In this document: piece after piece, positions 7,093-15,864 of the stretch | How positions within the stretch are numbered: position 1 is the first letter of the stretch | How the letters are laid out: each line of letters opens with the position of its first letter | Assembly (NCBI RefSeq): GCF_009208775.1 | Contig: NZ_WFLM01000004.1 | Location: forward strand, 124,001-188,000 | Reading direction: 5' to 3' | Length of the DNA stretch: 64,000 bases | Source of the DNA: Silvanigrella paludirubra | GTDB taxonomy: Bacteria; Bdellovibrionota_B; Oligoflexia; Silvanigrellales; Silvanigrellaceae | Program-made: the position numbers and the translations under genes | The notes under the pieces: model-generated | Seen by the model: the letters and a program-made list of their open reading frames with translations, nothing else | Told to the model about the DNA's origin: nothing | Database searches by the model: none

Positions 7093-8913
7093 ATGCATAA
7101 AAAAATAAATGAAAGAATTAAGTGTATAACTTATAGCGATAAGTTTGATTGTTTATTTGCAGGTGGAGTTACAGGCGGTATTTATAAGATTTCTAAAGAA
7201 CTTGATGTCTTAGACTATTCTGAAAGCCAATTTTATAATTCACCAATTATAAATTTATTATGCTATAAAAATGATATATTTGCAAGAAATATAAATGGAG
7301 ATCTTTTAAAATATGACATTGCAAGTTTAAAATTAATTTCATATTTAAATTCATCTGAGATATGTAGTGACTTAGAAGAAGGGATAGAAGAAAATGTAAA
7401 ATCCTCTTCTCATGGAATAGAAGTATTTAATAATAAAATTTATTTAGTTTCAGGTACGGGCAATTTTATTACTATTGATCCTACATCAATGAATGTAGAA
7501 AGTATAAATAATTATGTTGAAAATTCTTATGTTGAATGTATAAATACAAAAGGAAACTTACATTATCTTTCAGACTTCAGCGGGAATATTTGGCAAGGAA
7601 ACCTAGAACAAAAGAATTTTCAACATTTTTTAAAATTAGATACAGGCACAGTTCATTGTACAATTTATGATAAAAAATATAATCGCTACTGGGCGACTAC
7701 GGATGATTCTTTTAAGATAAAGATATTTAATGACAATAAAGAAATTTTAGAAACTAACGCATTTACCAACGATGACATTGAATGGATTGATTTCTCACAA
7801 GATTTTAATAAATCTTACGTAGCATGTTTTGATCACTATTTATATTGTTTTAATAATGAAATAATTCCAGAGTTTATTAATAAATTCGGCCCATTTAAAT
7901 TCCAGCTTAACTTTGTAAAAGTCATAGATGACAAAATATATGTTGTGTTAGAGTCTGGCGAAATTTACAGACTAGATGAACAAGGTTACATACTAAATAA
8001 ACTAAATTTTGAAGGCGACTGTATTTGGGACACCTTTTTAGAAGAAAATAAAAAACTATACTGTGGTCATGAAAGCGGCGATCTTGCTATTTATAATATT
8101 CATGAATCTGAATTTAATTCTATCCATCTTTCATTGGAAAATAAAATTAATTTAAAGAGTGGAAGAGTAAGAAGAGTTTCTACAGATAAATATCAATATT
8201 ATGGAATTACAACAGAAGGATATTTAATAGCTCTTCAGAAGGAAACAAATGAAATCGTTTGGAAATCCAAACTAGAGGGAATTTGTCGAGACGTATCTAT
8301 TAATACAGAGAATGGAAGTATATACGTAGCTACTGAAGCAAATTTTATTTATGAAATATCTTCACAATCAGGAGAAATTATTCATCAAAGAAAATTTGAT
8401 CATCCTGTTTGGGCGCTTGCATATCATCCTGCTGGTTATTTAATAGCAGGAACAAGAAGAAATTATCTTTATTTATTTAAAGATTTAAAGAATGATTATT
8501 TAGATTGTCTTGAACATTTTGGCAATCAAAAAGGCCTAAAAGTTCTTCACAATAATAATATTCTGCTAAATGGCAATGGATATATTAAAGAATTTGAAAT
8601 CAATCAAGATCGTCTCAAAGAAGTAAGAAAATGGAAAGAAGGATTAAATACGACTTGTGAAGACGTTATTCTTGATGAAGAAAATGATCGTCTTAATATA
8701 GTTACATATAATATGGATATTAAGAATTATAGTCATCAATTCTGTGATCATGAAACCTTAGACAACTTACTAATCGATTTTCCAAAATCATTACAAATAT
8801 TTAAAGGGAAGCAATCATCCTATTTAATTGTTGCTGGGCGTGGAAATTATGTTACTTTTTTTAGAATATTTAGTAATAATGAGCTAGTCAAAATTAATGA
8901 ATTTTATTTATAA
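7093..8913 (+). CDS. WD40/PQQ-like beta-propeller protein (ToxC-like)
   Basis: 606 aa, no signal peptide or membrane segment. It shows about 10-14 repeats of a four-strand propeller pattern (such as LFAGGVTGGIYKIS, GNFITIDP, YCGHESGDLAIYNI, LIAGTRRNYLYLFKD), irregular but with recurring 'G.iy.i' and 'W' positions. It is probably one or two beta-propellers acting as a cytoplasmic scaffold or small-molecule site. WD-repeat proteins accompany GTP cyclohydrolase II in the toxoflavin operon (ToxC), where their chemistry is unresolved. The next gene begins within 15 bp, so they are cotranscribed. Confidence 0.75.
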   Translation: MHKKINERIKCITYSDKFDCLFAGGVTGGIYKISKELDVLDYSESQFYNSPIINLLCYKNDIFARNINGDLLKYDIASLKLISYLNSSEICSDLEEGIEENVKSSSHGIEVFNNKIYLVSGTGNFITIDPTSMNVESINNYVENSYVECINTKGNLHYLSDFSGNIWQGNLEQKNFQHFLKLDTGTVHCTIYDKKYNRYWATTDDSFKIKIFNDNKEILETNAFTNDDIEWIDFSQDFNKSYVACFDHYLYCFNNEIIPEFINKFGPFKFQLNFVKVIDDKIYVVLESGEIYRLDEQGYILNKLNFEGDCIWDTFLEENKKLYCGHESGDLAIYNIHESEFNSIHLSLENKINLKSGRVRRVSTDKYQYYGITTEGYLIALQKETNEIVWKSKLEGICRDVSINTENGSIYVATEANFIYEISSQSGEIIHQRKFDHPVWALAYHPAGYLIAGTRRNYLYLFKDLKNDYLDCLEHFGNQKGLKVLHNNNILLNGNGYIKEFEINQDRLKEVRKWKEGLNTTCEDVILDEENDRLNIVTYNMDIKNYSHQFCDHETLDNLLIDFPKSLQIFKGKQSSYLIVAGRGNYVTFFRIFSNNELVKINEFYL

Positions 8914-8927
8914 TATTGGATATATTC

Positions 8928-10163
8928 ATGTGGAAAGTTAACGATCAGTTAGAAAAAAAAATTCTAAACTTATATCAGAGTGATTTTAAATCAATTCTTT
9001 ATAGAATAGAAAAAAATAAAAGCTTATTTAGTTATAATTTGCTAAAATTTATATGGAATTATAGCTATGCTATTTATTCATTAAATACAAAATCAATTTG
9101 GTCTGAAGTATTAGAAAAAGTTGATGACTTGCTGAATGATCACCAAGATATGAATACTTTTACAGATGAAATAGAGAATGATGCAAATCCAACGTGGAAT
9201 CATTGCTATGATTTATTGGTAAGTAAAAAGTTTAAGAATCAGACATTATTTAATGCTATGAATTCAAAAAGTTTAAAATTAAAAAAGCTAGTAATTAATG
9301 AGGCTAAAAAAGTATTTAGGTATGACAAAAAAATAATTTTCAATGAATTAAAAGATAATATTATTTTTAAAGATATTGAAATTGATTTTATTTATAATAA
9401 TTTAAACAAAATAATTCCTAAAAAATTGTTAAAAAACCCACCAAATATTAATAAAAATATATATATTTATATAAATATTTATGAAAATATATTAAAGAAA
9501 ATGTATGAAGAATGGCATTTAATATATTTGCAATTAAAAGAAAAAAACTTTATGGACATAAACACTGACAGCTCTGAATTTAGACTACAAGCTGCCTATG
9601 CCATTCCTATGGGTAAAAATCATACTCCTCTATGTTTCATTCATTCTGTTAAAAATTTTAATTCATTAAGAGGTTGTATTCATGAAATATCTCATTGTAT
9701 ACATTTTTATTCTTATAAAGACAAAAACAATGCAATAGAGATTCCAAATTATACCAGTGTAGAAGTTTTTCCCATGTTTATGGAACTTGTTTTTATTTTT
9801 CATTTAGATAAAGAATATTTTTTCACTTTTATTCATAAACAATTAAAGGTCTATTTGAAGTTTTTTCTTTTTAAAAATAAGGTAAAAAAATGTAATTCTC
9901 TAAAACAGGCAAATAAATTATGGAGGAAATTAAATAACAAAAAATCATTTTGGTATTTAGAAAAAACTATTTTTTTAGAAGATAACTTATTCAATTCTTA
10001 TTTAATAGGAGCATTTTGGTCTTCTATTTGTGCTATTGAGTACTTGATAAATGGAAATAAAGATATTATAATAAAAATTAATTCAATATTAAAAGAAGAT
10101 CCAAGGGAACAAAAAAATTTGTGGTTTAAAAACTTTAAAAATTTAGTAGAAAAAAATGAATAA
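8928..10163 (+). CDS. M3-like zinc oligopeptidase
   Basis: 411 aa from ATG 8928 (TTG 8916 is an alternative with no better ribosome site). The zinc motif HEISHCIH is at about 252-259, followed 27 residues after the first His by a Glu in SVEVFPMFMEL, matching the third-ligand region of M3 peptidases (thimet oligopeptidase, PepF). The family usually has about 600 residues, so this is a short divergent form. M3 enzymes degrade short peptides in the cytoplasm. In this cluster its most likely substrates are the 18-aa peptides, as maturase or recycling enzyme (inference). Its stop overlaps the methyltransferase start by 8 bp. Confidence 0.75.
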   Translation: MWKVNDQLEKKILNLYQSDFKSILYRIEKNKSLFSYNLLKFIWNYSYAIYSLNTKSIWSEVLEKVDDLLNDHQDMNTFTDEIENDANPTWNHCYDLLVSKKFKNQTLFNAMNSKSLKLKKLVINEAKKVFRYDKKIIFNELKDNIIFKDIEIDFIYNNLNKIIPKKLLKNPPNINKNIYIYINIYENILKKMYEEWHLIYLQLKEKNFMDINTDSSEFRLQAAYAIPMGKNHTPLCFIHSVKNFNSLRGCIHEISHCIHFYSYKDKNNAIEIPNYTSVEVFPMFMELVFIFHLDKEYFFTFIHKQLKVYLKFFLFKNKVKKCNSLKQANKLWRKLNNKKSFWYLEKTIFLEDNLFNSYLIGAFWSSICAIEYLINGNKDIIIKINSILKEDPREQKNLWFKNFKNLVEKNE

Positions 10164-10776
10164 TTATACAGAAAAGCTCAAAGAAATATTTACAAATAGG
10201 TACAATAGTCAGCATACTCCATGGACTCATGATGAGTCATTAGACTATACAACTGTATTTGCCTTTAATAAATTGACAAATAATTTAAAAAATAAAAATA
10301 TTAACATTCTAGATATTGGTTGTGGTAATGGAAGACATGCTAAATATTTTAATAATTTAAATTACACAGGAATAGACTTAGTATATAATGATAACTGGAG
10401 TATACTTAGTAAAAATAAAAAAATTAATTTTATAATGACATCTTTTTTAGAGTTCAATGCTAAAGATAATTATAAATATGATCTTATTTTAGATAATGGT
10501 TGCTTACATCACCAGTCACCATTGTATTTTAATAATTATCTAAAAAAAGTTAGAAATTTAATGAATGACAAACATTCTATTTATAGTCTTGTTGTTTGGA
10601 ATGAGCAATTTTGTGAATATAATATTGATCATGAAGGTAGATATCATCATTTTTTTTCATCTCAAGAAATATCATCTTTATTATTCGAAAATTTTCTAAA
10701 AGTAATTGATATAAAAAATATAAAAGCAAAAAATGATATTATGCAATTACACATAATGAGTCAGATAATGGAGTAA
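10156..10776 (+). CDS. Class I SAM-dependent methyltransferase (ToxA-like)
   Basis: 206 aa. Motif I NILDIGCGNGRHAKYF (about 48-63) is the SAM-binding loop; an acidic residue ends the next strand (GIDLVY) and DLILDNGCLHHQ gives motif IV. The fold is a small class I methyltransferase. In toxoflavin synthesis ToxA adds two N-methyl groups to the azapteridine; this protein fills the same slot, though the assignment rests on context. It starts within the M3 peptidase gene (8-bp overlap), so the two are translationally coupled. Confidence 0.8.
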   Translation: MNNYTEKLKEIFTNRYNSQHTPWTHDESLDYTTVFAFNKLTNNLKNKNINILDIGCGNGRHAKYFNNLNYTGIDLVYNDNWSILSKNKKINFIMTSFLEFNAKDNYKYDLILDNGCLHHQSPLYFNNYLKKVRNLMNDKHSIYSLVVWNEQFCEYNIDHEGRYHHFFSSQEISSLLFENFLKVIDIKNIKAKNDIMQLHIMSQIME

Positions 10777-10805
10777 ACATTTTTAATTAAAGTCAGGAAG
10801 AAAAG

Positions 10806-12482
10806 ATGAACCTTCATACAAGTCCTATTAGCGGAGTTGATTGTTTTAAAGATAAATATATAGCTACAGCAGGTTACGATAATAAAGTAATTCTTTGGGA
10901 CTCAAAAAATAAAAAAGCGATCGCAAGTGGGGAGCATAATCACTTAGCAAATGCGTGTAAATTTAGTGAATGCGGAAATTTTCTTGTTTCTGCAAGCAGT
11001 GATTATAGTGCTATGGTATGGAAAATTCCTTCCATGGAAAAAATAGCAACTCTATTAGGGCATACAGATGATATAGAAATGGCGGCAATTAATAACAGTA
11101 ATACATGCATTGCGACAGCATCTCGTGACCACAGCATAAATTTATATGATATGGATGGGAATTATCTCTCTAAACTCAGCGGTCACAATGCGGATGTTAT
11201 TTCTATATCTTGGTTAAATGATGAATCCTTGATTTCTAGTAGTGATGATGGAACAGTAAGGGTATGGAATATAAGCAACGGTAGCCACTCTATTTATAAT
11301 TTTGAATCTATTGAAACTGACACCATTGCTCTAGTGAATGAGAATTTGTTTTTTGCTGGAAATGATAATGGGGACATAATAACAATAAATAATAATATTA
11401 CTTATACAAGAGCACATCAGTCAGGAATAAAAAGATTGTATTATAATAAAGATGGAAATATATTAATTAGTACTAGTTATGATCGCAAATTAAAGGTTTG
11501 GAAACTAAATGAAGAAAATATATTAGAGCTATATAGAGAATCTGAATTTCCTTCCATTATTTGGCCAAGAAGTATTTCCATGTCCAATAAAAATGTAATT
11601 GTTTTTTCAACTTTTGGTTCCTCATATGCAACTTTTAAAATTGAAACAAATGAATGGAATACTTCAAACATTGTGAAAACATTTGGAATTAATTCTGTAA
11701 TAGAGAGTAATAATCAATTATTTCATATTGGTGATGCTGGTGAATTTTACCAGGATGGTCAATTTATAAAGTCTATGCATAGTTTGTGTAATTTTATTGT
11801 AAAAACAGAATTTTTTATTCTTACAGGTGGGCAATTAGGAGAAGTTTACAATGCAATTAGTGGTGATATCATTTATAAACATCACTCACCATTAAACTGT
11901 GCTACCTTTATTAAAGGCAATGAATATAATTTAATTGCAGTTGGAGCTTATACTGGTGAAGCTATTTTATTGAAAGAAAAAGACAATCATATTTCAATTT
12001 TAGAAATTTTAAAAATTCATAGCAATGCAATAAAAGGAATATGTAATAATGGAAATTACCTTTTCTCTGCTTCAGCAAATAAAGAAATAGCCTTATCTGA
12101 TTACACACAATTTAAAACGATTCAAAAAATATCAAATGCGCATGATAAAATTATAAATGCATGTATCCATTTAAAAGATAATTTATTTATTACGATTGGA
12201 AGAGACTTAAAATATAAAATATGGGATGGTATTAATCTTCTTTCTAGTCATTTAACACAGCAAAAAAATTCACTTAAGTGTATTGCAAAAAGTTCAAATA
12301 ATGAGACTATTGCAATAGGGAGTTATTCTGGAGAAATTCAAATTTATAATATAATTAATAATGAATTAATTAGGAAATATAATCCTACTAAATATGGAAT
12401 TTCTTCCCTGACTTTTAGAGACTCATCAAATACTTTTATAGCAAGTTCGTATGATGGAAATTTATATGAAATTAAACAATAA
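10806..12482 (+). CDS. WD40 repeat protein (ToxC-like)
   Basis: 558 aa with clear WD40 units in the N-terminal half: YDNKVILWDS, SDYSAMVWKI, RDHSINLYDM, DDGTVRVWNI, YDRKLKVWKL, each with a GH or H dipeptide ahead and D/W-D endings. A second, more diverged set fills the C-terminal half (for example RDLKYKIWDG, GEIQIYNI). Two seven-bladed propellers are likely. Cytoplasmic. It is the better match of the two propeller proteins to the WD-repeat member of tox operons. The FGE-like gene starts inside its last codons. Confidence 0.85.
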   Translation: MNLHTSPISGVDCFKDKYIATAGYDNKVILWDSKNKKAIASGEHNHLANACKFSECGNFLVSASSDYSAMVWKIPSMEKIATLLGHTDDIEMAAINNSNTCIATASRDHSINLYDMDGNYLSKLSGHNADVISISWLNDESLISSSDDGTVRVWNISNGSHSIYNFESIETDTIALVNENLFFAGNDNGDIITINNNITYTRAHQSGIKRLYYNKDGNILISTSYDRKLKVWKLNEENILELYRESEFPSIIWPRSISMSNKNVIVFSTFGSSYATFKIETNEWNTSNIVKTFGINSVIESNNQLFHIGDAGEFYQDGQFIKSMHSLCNFIVKTEFFILTGGQLGEVYNAISGDIIYKHHSPLNCATFIKGNEYNLIAVGAYTGEAILLKEKDNHISILEILKIHSNAIKGICNNGNYLFSASANKEIALSDYTQFKTIQKISNAHDKIINACIHLKDNLFITIGRDLKYKIWDGINLLSSHLTQQKNSLKCIAKSSNNETIAIGSYSGEIQIYNIINNELIRKYNPTKYGISSLTFRDSSNTFIASSYDGNLYEIKQ

Positions 12483-13458
12483 TGAATTATCAAAAATTAA
12501 TTTAAATTCTGCTAGAAAAAATATGGATATTGAAAATATATTTGTCAGTGATAAATATTTAGAATGCTATGAAAACTATAAAGAATTTTTTCCAAATAAA
12601 ATTCAAATATTTTTAGAATATTCAGAGAATATAGAAATTTCTTTAAATGAAAGAATAAAATTTGCTTCCATTTTATCTTTGCTTGGAGATCCAAGAATTC
12701 AAACAATGAATCCAAAAATGGAAAAAATACCAAGTGCAACAATCAACATTGGATTAAATTATGAGAGTTTAAATGATGTATATGAAAATTATAAATATTT
12801 GGGAGTTGAAAAAGAATGGATTGAAAAGGAGTGTCCTAAACATAGTATTGAAATAGATACATTTTTTGCCGGGAAATACTTAGTAACAAACTTTGAGTAT
12901 CTTTGTTTTTTAAAAGAAAATCCATTAGCTGAATTACCCACATCATGGGATTTAGGATTATATCCTATACATAAAAGCAACCATCCTGTGTATACAATTT
13001 CATTAAATAGCGCATATGAATATATAAAATGGCTTAACACAAAAACAAATGAAAAGTATAGACTTCTATCGGAATATGAATGGGAATATTTAGCGTCAAA
13101 TGGAAAAATGTTTGAATTTCCATGGGGTAATCAATTTAATAAAAATTACTGTAACACTTTAGAAGCTAAATATTATTCTACCACACCTGTAGGTGTTTTT
13201 ACCGAAGGAAATAATGAATTTGGAATATGTGATTTAGCTGGTAATGTTGAGGAATATGTCTCTAATTCTTATTTTGTCTATCCAAATGGAAAACTAATTC
13301 TTGATGATCTCTATAAAATAACAAATTCGCCTTACCCAATGACACGAGGTGGAAGTTTTACGAGGAGTTGTGATTTAGCCCGCAGTAAAAGAAGACACGG
13401 CTATTTTCCAGGTGAAATATATGTCATTGGGTTTCGTTTAGCTAAAGATGGAGTTTAA
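12466..13458 (+). CDS. FGE/SUMF1-like protein (ToxD-like)
   Basis: 330 aa from ATG 12466 (ATG 12451 also in frame; the shorter start reduces overlap with the WD40 gene to 17 bp). The FGE-sulfatase domain covers about 85-330: F.GKYLVTNFEYLCFL, W.NTKTNEKYRLLSEYEWEYLA, FPWGN, GICDLAGNVEEYV, TRGGSF and the final GFRLA. Formylglycine-generating enzymes use two Cys after GGSF; here the stretch reads GGSFTRSCDLARSKRR, with one Cys in a shifted place, so canonical formylglycine formation is unlikely. Related enzymes include EgtB-type oxidases. An FGE-like protein is also part of the toxoflavin operon. Confidence 0.78.
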   Translation: MKLNNNELSKINLNSARKNMDIENIFVSDKYLECYENYKEFFPNKIQIFLEYSENIEISLNERIKFASILSLLGDPRIQTMNPKMEKIPSATINIGLNYESLNDVYENYKYLGVEKEWIEKECPKHSIEIDTFFAGKYLVTNFEYLCFLKENPLAELPTSWDLGLYPIHKSNHPVYTISLNSAYEYIKWLNTKTNEKYRLLSEYEWEYLASNGKMFEFPWGNQFNKNYCNTLEAKYYSTTPVGVFTEGNNEFGICDLAGNVEEYVSNSYFVYPNGKLILDDLYKITNSPYPMTRGGSFTRSCDLARSKRRHGYFPGEIYVIGFRLAKDGV

Positions 13459-14191
13459 ATTGATTAGGATAAAAGATTTACATTTTTCATATTTTGAAAA
13501 GAGAGGTCTTTTTTCAAAACCGACTCGGAAAAATATTCTAAATAATTTTTCTTTAGAAATTCCTGAATCTTGTTTATTTGGCCTCATTGGAGAAAATGGA
13601 AGCGGAAAAACAACATTAACAAAAATATTAATGGGCGTTTTCAAACCTGAACAAGGAAGTGTTACTATAGATTACTTCGGCGATCCATATAATGGTAAAA
13701 ATAATTGGAAAGAATCTATCGGAATTATATCAGGAGCCACCTCTAAAATTTTTAACTCAATGTTCTTATTTGAGCAAGTAAAATATTTTGAAATACTTTA
13801 TGCAAAATTTTGTATTGATTCTTTTAATAATTATATAGATTTTTTCAATATTAGGCACATCCTAAATAAGAGAGCTGCCAGTATTTCTTTTGGTGAAAGA
13901 ATAAAATATGAAATTGCATTAACATTATCCTATTTTCCAAAAATTTTAATACTAGATGAACCTACAGTTGGCTTAGATACAATCGCAATTCAGCAGGTTC
14001 GAGAAATATTAACTAATTATGTTCAGCAGTATAAGGCTTGTGGGATATTAACTTCTCATAATTTAAAAGATATAAATGAAATGACTAATTTTTTTGGTTA
14101 TTTAAAAAACGGAAACATTATAAATTTCTTCAATAAAAATGAAATGAGTCTGTCAGAAATTGAGAAAAAATATGTTGAATTATATTCATGA
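13448..14191 (+). CDS. ABC exporter ATP-binding protein
   Basis: 247 aa. Walker A GENGSGKT (about 48-55), degenerate signature ISFGER, Walker B KILILDEPT and switch His in GILTSHN are all present. It begins 11 bp before the end of the FGE-like gene and overlaps the following permease gene, so it belongs to the same operon. With two ABC-2-like permeases it should form an exporter, most simply for the cluster product, giving secretion and self-protection. Confidence 0.88.
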   Translation: MEFKLIRIKDLHFSYFEKRGLFSKPTRKNILNNFSLEIPESCLFGLIGENGSGKTTLTKILMGVFKPEQGSVTIDYFGDPYNGKNNWKESIGIISGATSKIFNSMFLFEQVKYFEILYAKFCIDSFNNYIDFFNIRHILNKRAASISFGERIKYEIALTLSYFPKILILDEPTVGLDTIAIQQVREILTNYVQQYKACGILTSHNLKDINEMTNFFGYLKNGNIINFFNKNEMSLSEIEKKYVELYS

Positions 14192-14963
14192 TGTAAAAAA
14201 ATATTTAAAAATATATAATCAATCACCCAAATTTAATTTTGGCCTTTTTATACTTATTTATATGATTGTTTATATTATTCTTACAGATTGTTTAATTTGG
14301 TATTCTTCAAATCATCTTGCAGGTATAAGCTGGAAAAAGTTAATTGTTTATTCAATATTTTCTTATCCAATTTGGATGCAAATAGGTATTAAAGGGTTAT
14401 CAGTAGAGCAAGGCGATTTAATTACAAGCGGAAGATGGTTTGTTATAAATACTCTACCTATAAATACTACAGTATTCATTTTATTTAATTCACTAGGAAT
14501 TACTTTTAAAAGTTTTTCATTAAAAATTTGTCTATGTATATATTTTATAACAATTTATTATTTTTCAAAAAATATTATAATTTCATTTTTAGGGCTTTCA
14601 TGCTTTTTTATAGGTTGTGTAAACATTAATTTAATTCAAATATTAGGAAAATACCTTTCTCCAAAAGCATATATATTTATTTTTAGCTCAATATTATATA
14701 GTTTATTATCTTTTTTATCAGGAGCTTTTTTTCCTCTTGGATTCTTTTTTGATATTAATAATTTATCTTTATTTAATCCAACTTATATTGCAGTATCATT
14801 ACCAGTTGAAAACTTAGTAAATTTAATTTTTCAAGATAATATTCAAGATAAATTATTAAATAATTTTATTGTAAATATTATTTATTCGTTATGCTGGTCA
14901 TTGATACTATTTATTTTTGCTATTATTATTGAGGGAAAAAGACGTGAGTCATTTTATAGATAA
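14172..14963 (+). CDS. ABC-2-like permease subunit 1
   Basis: 263 aa from ATG 14172 (TTG 14160 also in frame). Six hydrophobic segments are visible, beginning FGLFILIYMIVYIILTDCLI and ending LCWSLILFIFAIIIE. The layout (cytoplasmic N-terminus with short amphipathic stretch, six helices) fits the DUF990/ABC-2 type permeases that work in pairs with one ATPase. It starts inside the ATPase gene and overlaps the next permease gene by 20 bp. Inner membrane. Confidence 0.75.
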   Translation: MLNYIHDVKKYLKIYNQSPKFNFGLFILIYMIVYIILTDCLIWYSSNHLAGISWKKLIVYSIFSYPIWMQIGIKGLSVEQGDLITSGRWFVINTLPINTTVFILFNSLGITFKSFSLKICLCIYFITIYYFSKNIIISFLGLSCFFIGCVNINLIQILGKYLSPKAYIFIFSSILYSLLSFLSGAFFPLGFFFDINNLSLFNPTYIAVSLPVENLVNLIFQDNIQDKLLNNFIVNIIYSLCWSLILFIFAIIIEGKRRESFYR

Positions 14964-15747
14964 TTTTATAATTGCAAGAAGACAATTTAAAGCTTTTATT
15001 ATAGTAAGTTTTTATGGCTCAAGAAAAAGATTTAAATTAAGCTTATTAGAGCTTATACCTCAAACGATATTTTATTTGGGAAATTATTTTATTATTATTA
15101 CATTATTTAAAGATATAAATGGACACAAAATTTCAAATACAGACTTAATTCTATTTACTCTTAGTATGATTACTGCTGATGCAATAGGAGATGCAATTAT
15201 CTTCAAAGGATTAGGAGAGTATTTATTTCATTTGAGAAAAGGAAACTGTATACATTTATATTCCTTACCAGGAATATCTGCTTTAAAAGTTTTGTTATTT
15301 AGATTTGATTTTCCTATGGTTATTTTTGGATTAACTAGTTTTTTTATTGCAATTAATATGATAAATACATTTTATAATCCAATTCTAATTATTTATTATA
15401 GTATATTTACAATTTTTGGTATTATTTGCCACTGTATATTAAGCAGCGCTTTTTTTATTATTCAAGCTTATTTTAATTCAGCAACACCAATTTCATATGG
15501 TAATATAGCTGCAAGACTTTATATAAAACCTCTTCAAATAATTATTAATAATATCTATGGAATAATCGTTTTTACATGTATATATCCTGTTTATTTTGTC
15601 ACAGCTGCTAGTAATTCATTTTTTTTAAATGAAAACCATATTTTTATAAAAAATTTAATTACATTTTCACTTTCAGGAATTTTATCTGTATTAATTTGGT
15701 TTTTAATAATAAATACTATTGTAAAAAAATCAATCGCTAAATATTGA
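14944..15747 (+). CDS. ABC-2-like permease subunit 2
   Basis: 267 aa. GTG 14944 is chosen because GAGGG (14931-14935) lies 8 nt upstream; a TTG at 14917 would add nine residues without a ribosome site. N-terminus IIARRQFKAFIIVSFYGSRK, then about six membrane helices, resembles ABC-2 family permeases with a cytoplasmic amphipathic start. It pairs with the preceding permease of similar size. Last gene of the cluster; about 118 bp of AT-rich DNA follow before the next signal-peptide gene. Confidence 0.75.
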   Translation: MSHFIDNFIIARRQFKAFIIVSFYGSRKRFKLSLLELIPQTIFYLGNYFIIITLFKDINGHKISNTDLILFTLSMITADAIGDAIIFKGLGEYLFHLRKGNCIHLYSLPGISALKVLLFRFDFPMVIFGLTSFFIAINMINTFYNPILIIYYSIFTIFGIICHCILSSAFFIIQAYFNSATPISYGNIAARLYIKPLQIIINNIYGIIVFTCIYPVYFVTAASNSFFLNENHIFIKNLITFSLSGILSVLIWFLIINTIVKKSIAKY

Positions 15748-15864
15748 TATCAAATTTTTAAAACTGTCAATTGATATTCTTTTCTTCTTTGAATTTTTAT
15801 AATATAATTCATATGAATTTTGTATTTATTAAATTTTAAAGATATTTTATAAGAGAACCTAATT

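Larger units (their letters stand above)
5290..7096 (+). repeat. Tandem duplication, 940-bp period
   Basis: Two direct copies (about 5290-6155 and 6230-7096) each contain promoter, GTP cyclohydrolase II gene, 18-codon peptide gene and an 11-bp hairpin. The encoded enzymes differ at about 15 of 198 residues. The flanks of unit 1 after the hairpin (TTCATTTAAAAGAG..AACAAGCAT) still resemble the start region of the propeller gene that follows unit 2 (TTCATTTAAAAGGG..AACATGCAT). This suggests the duplication reached into that gene's start and that the ATG is lost in copy 1. Confidence 0.85.
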
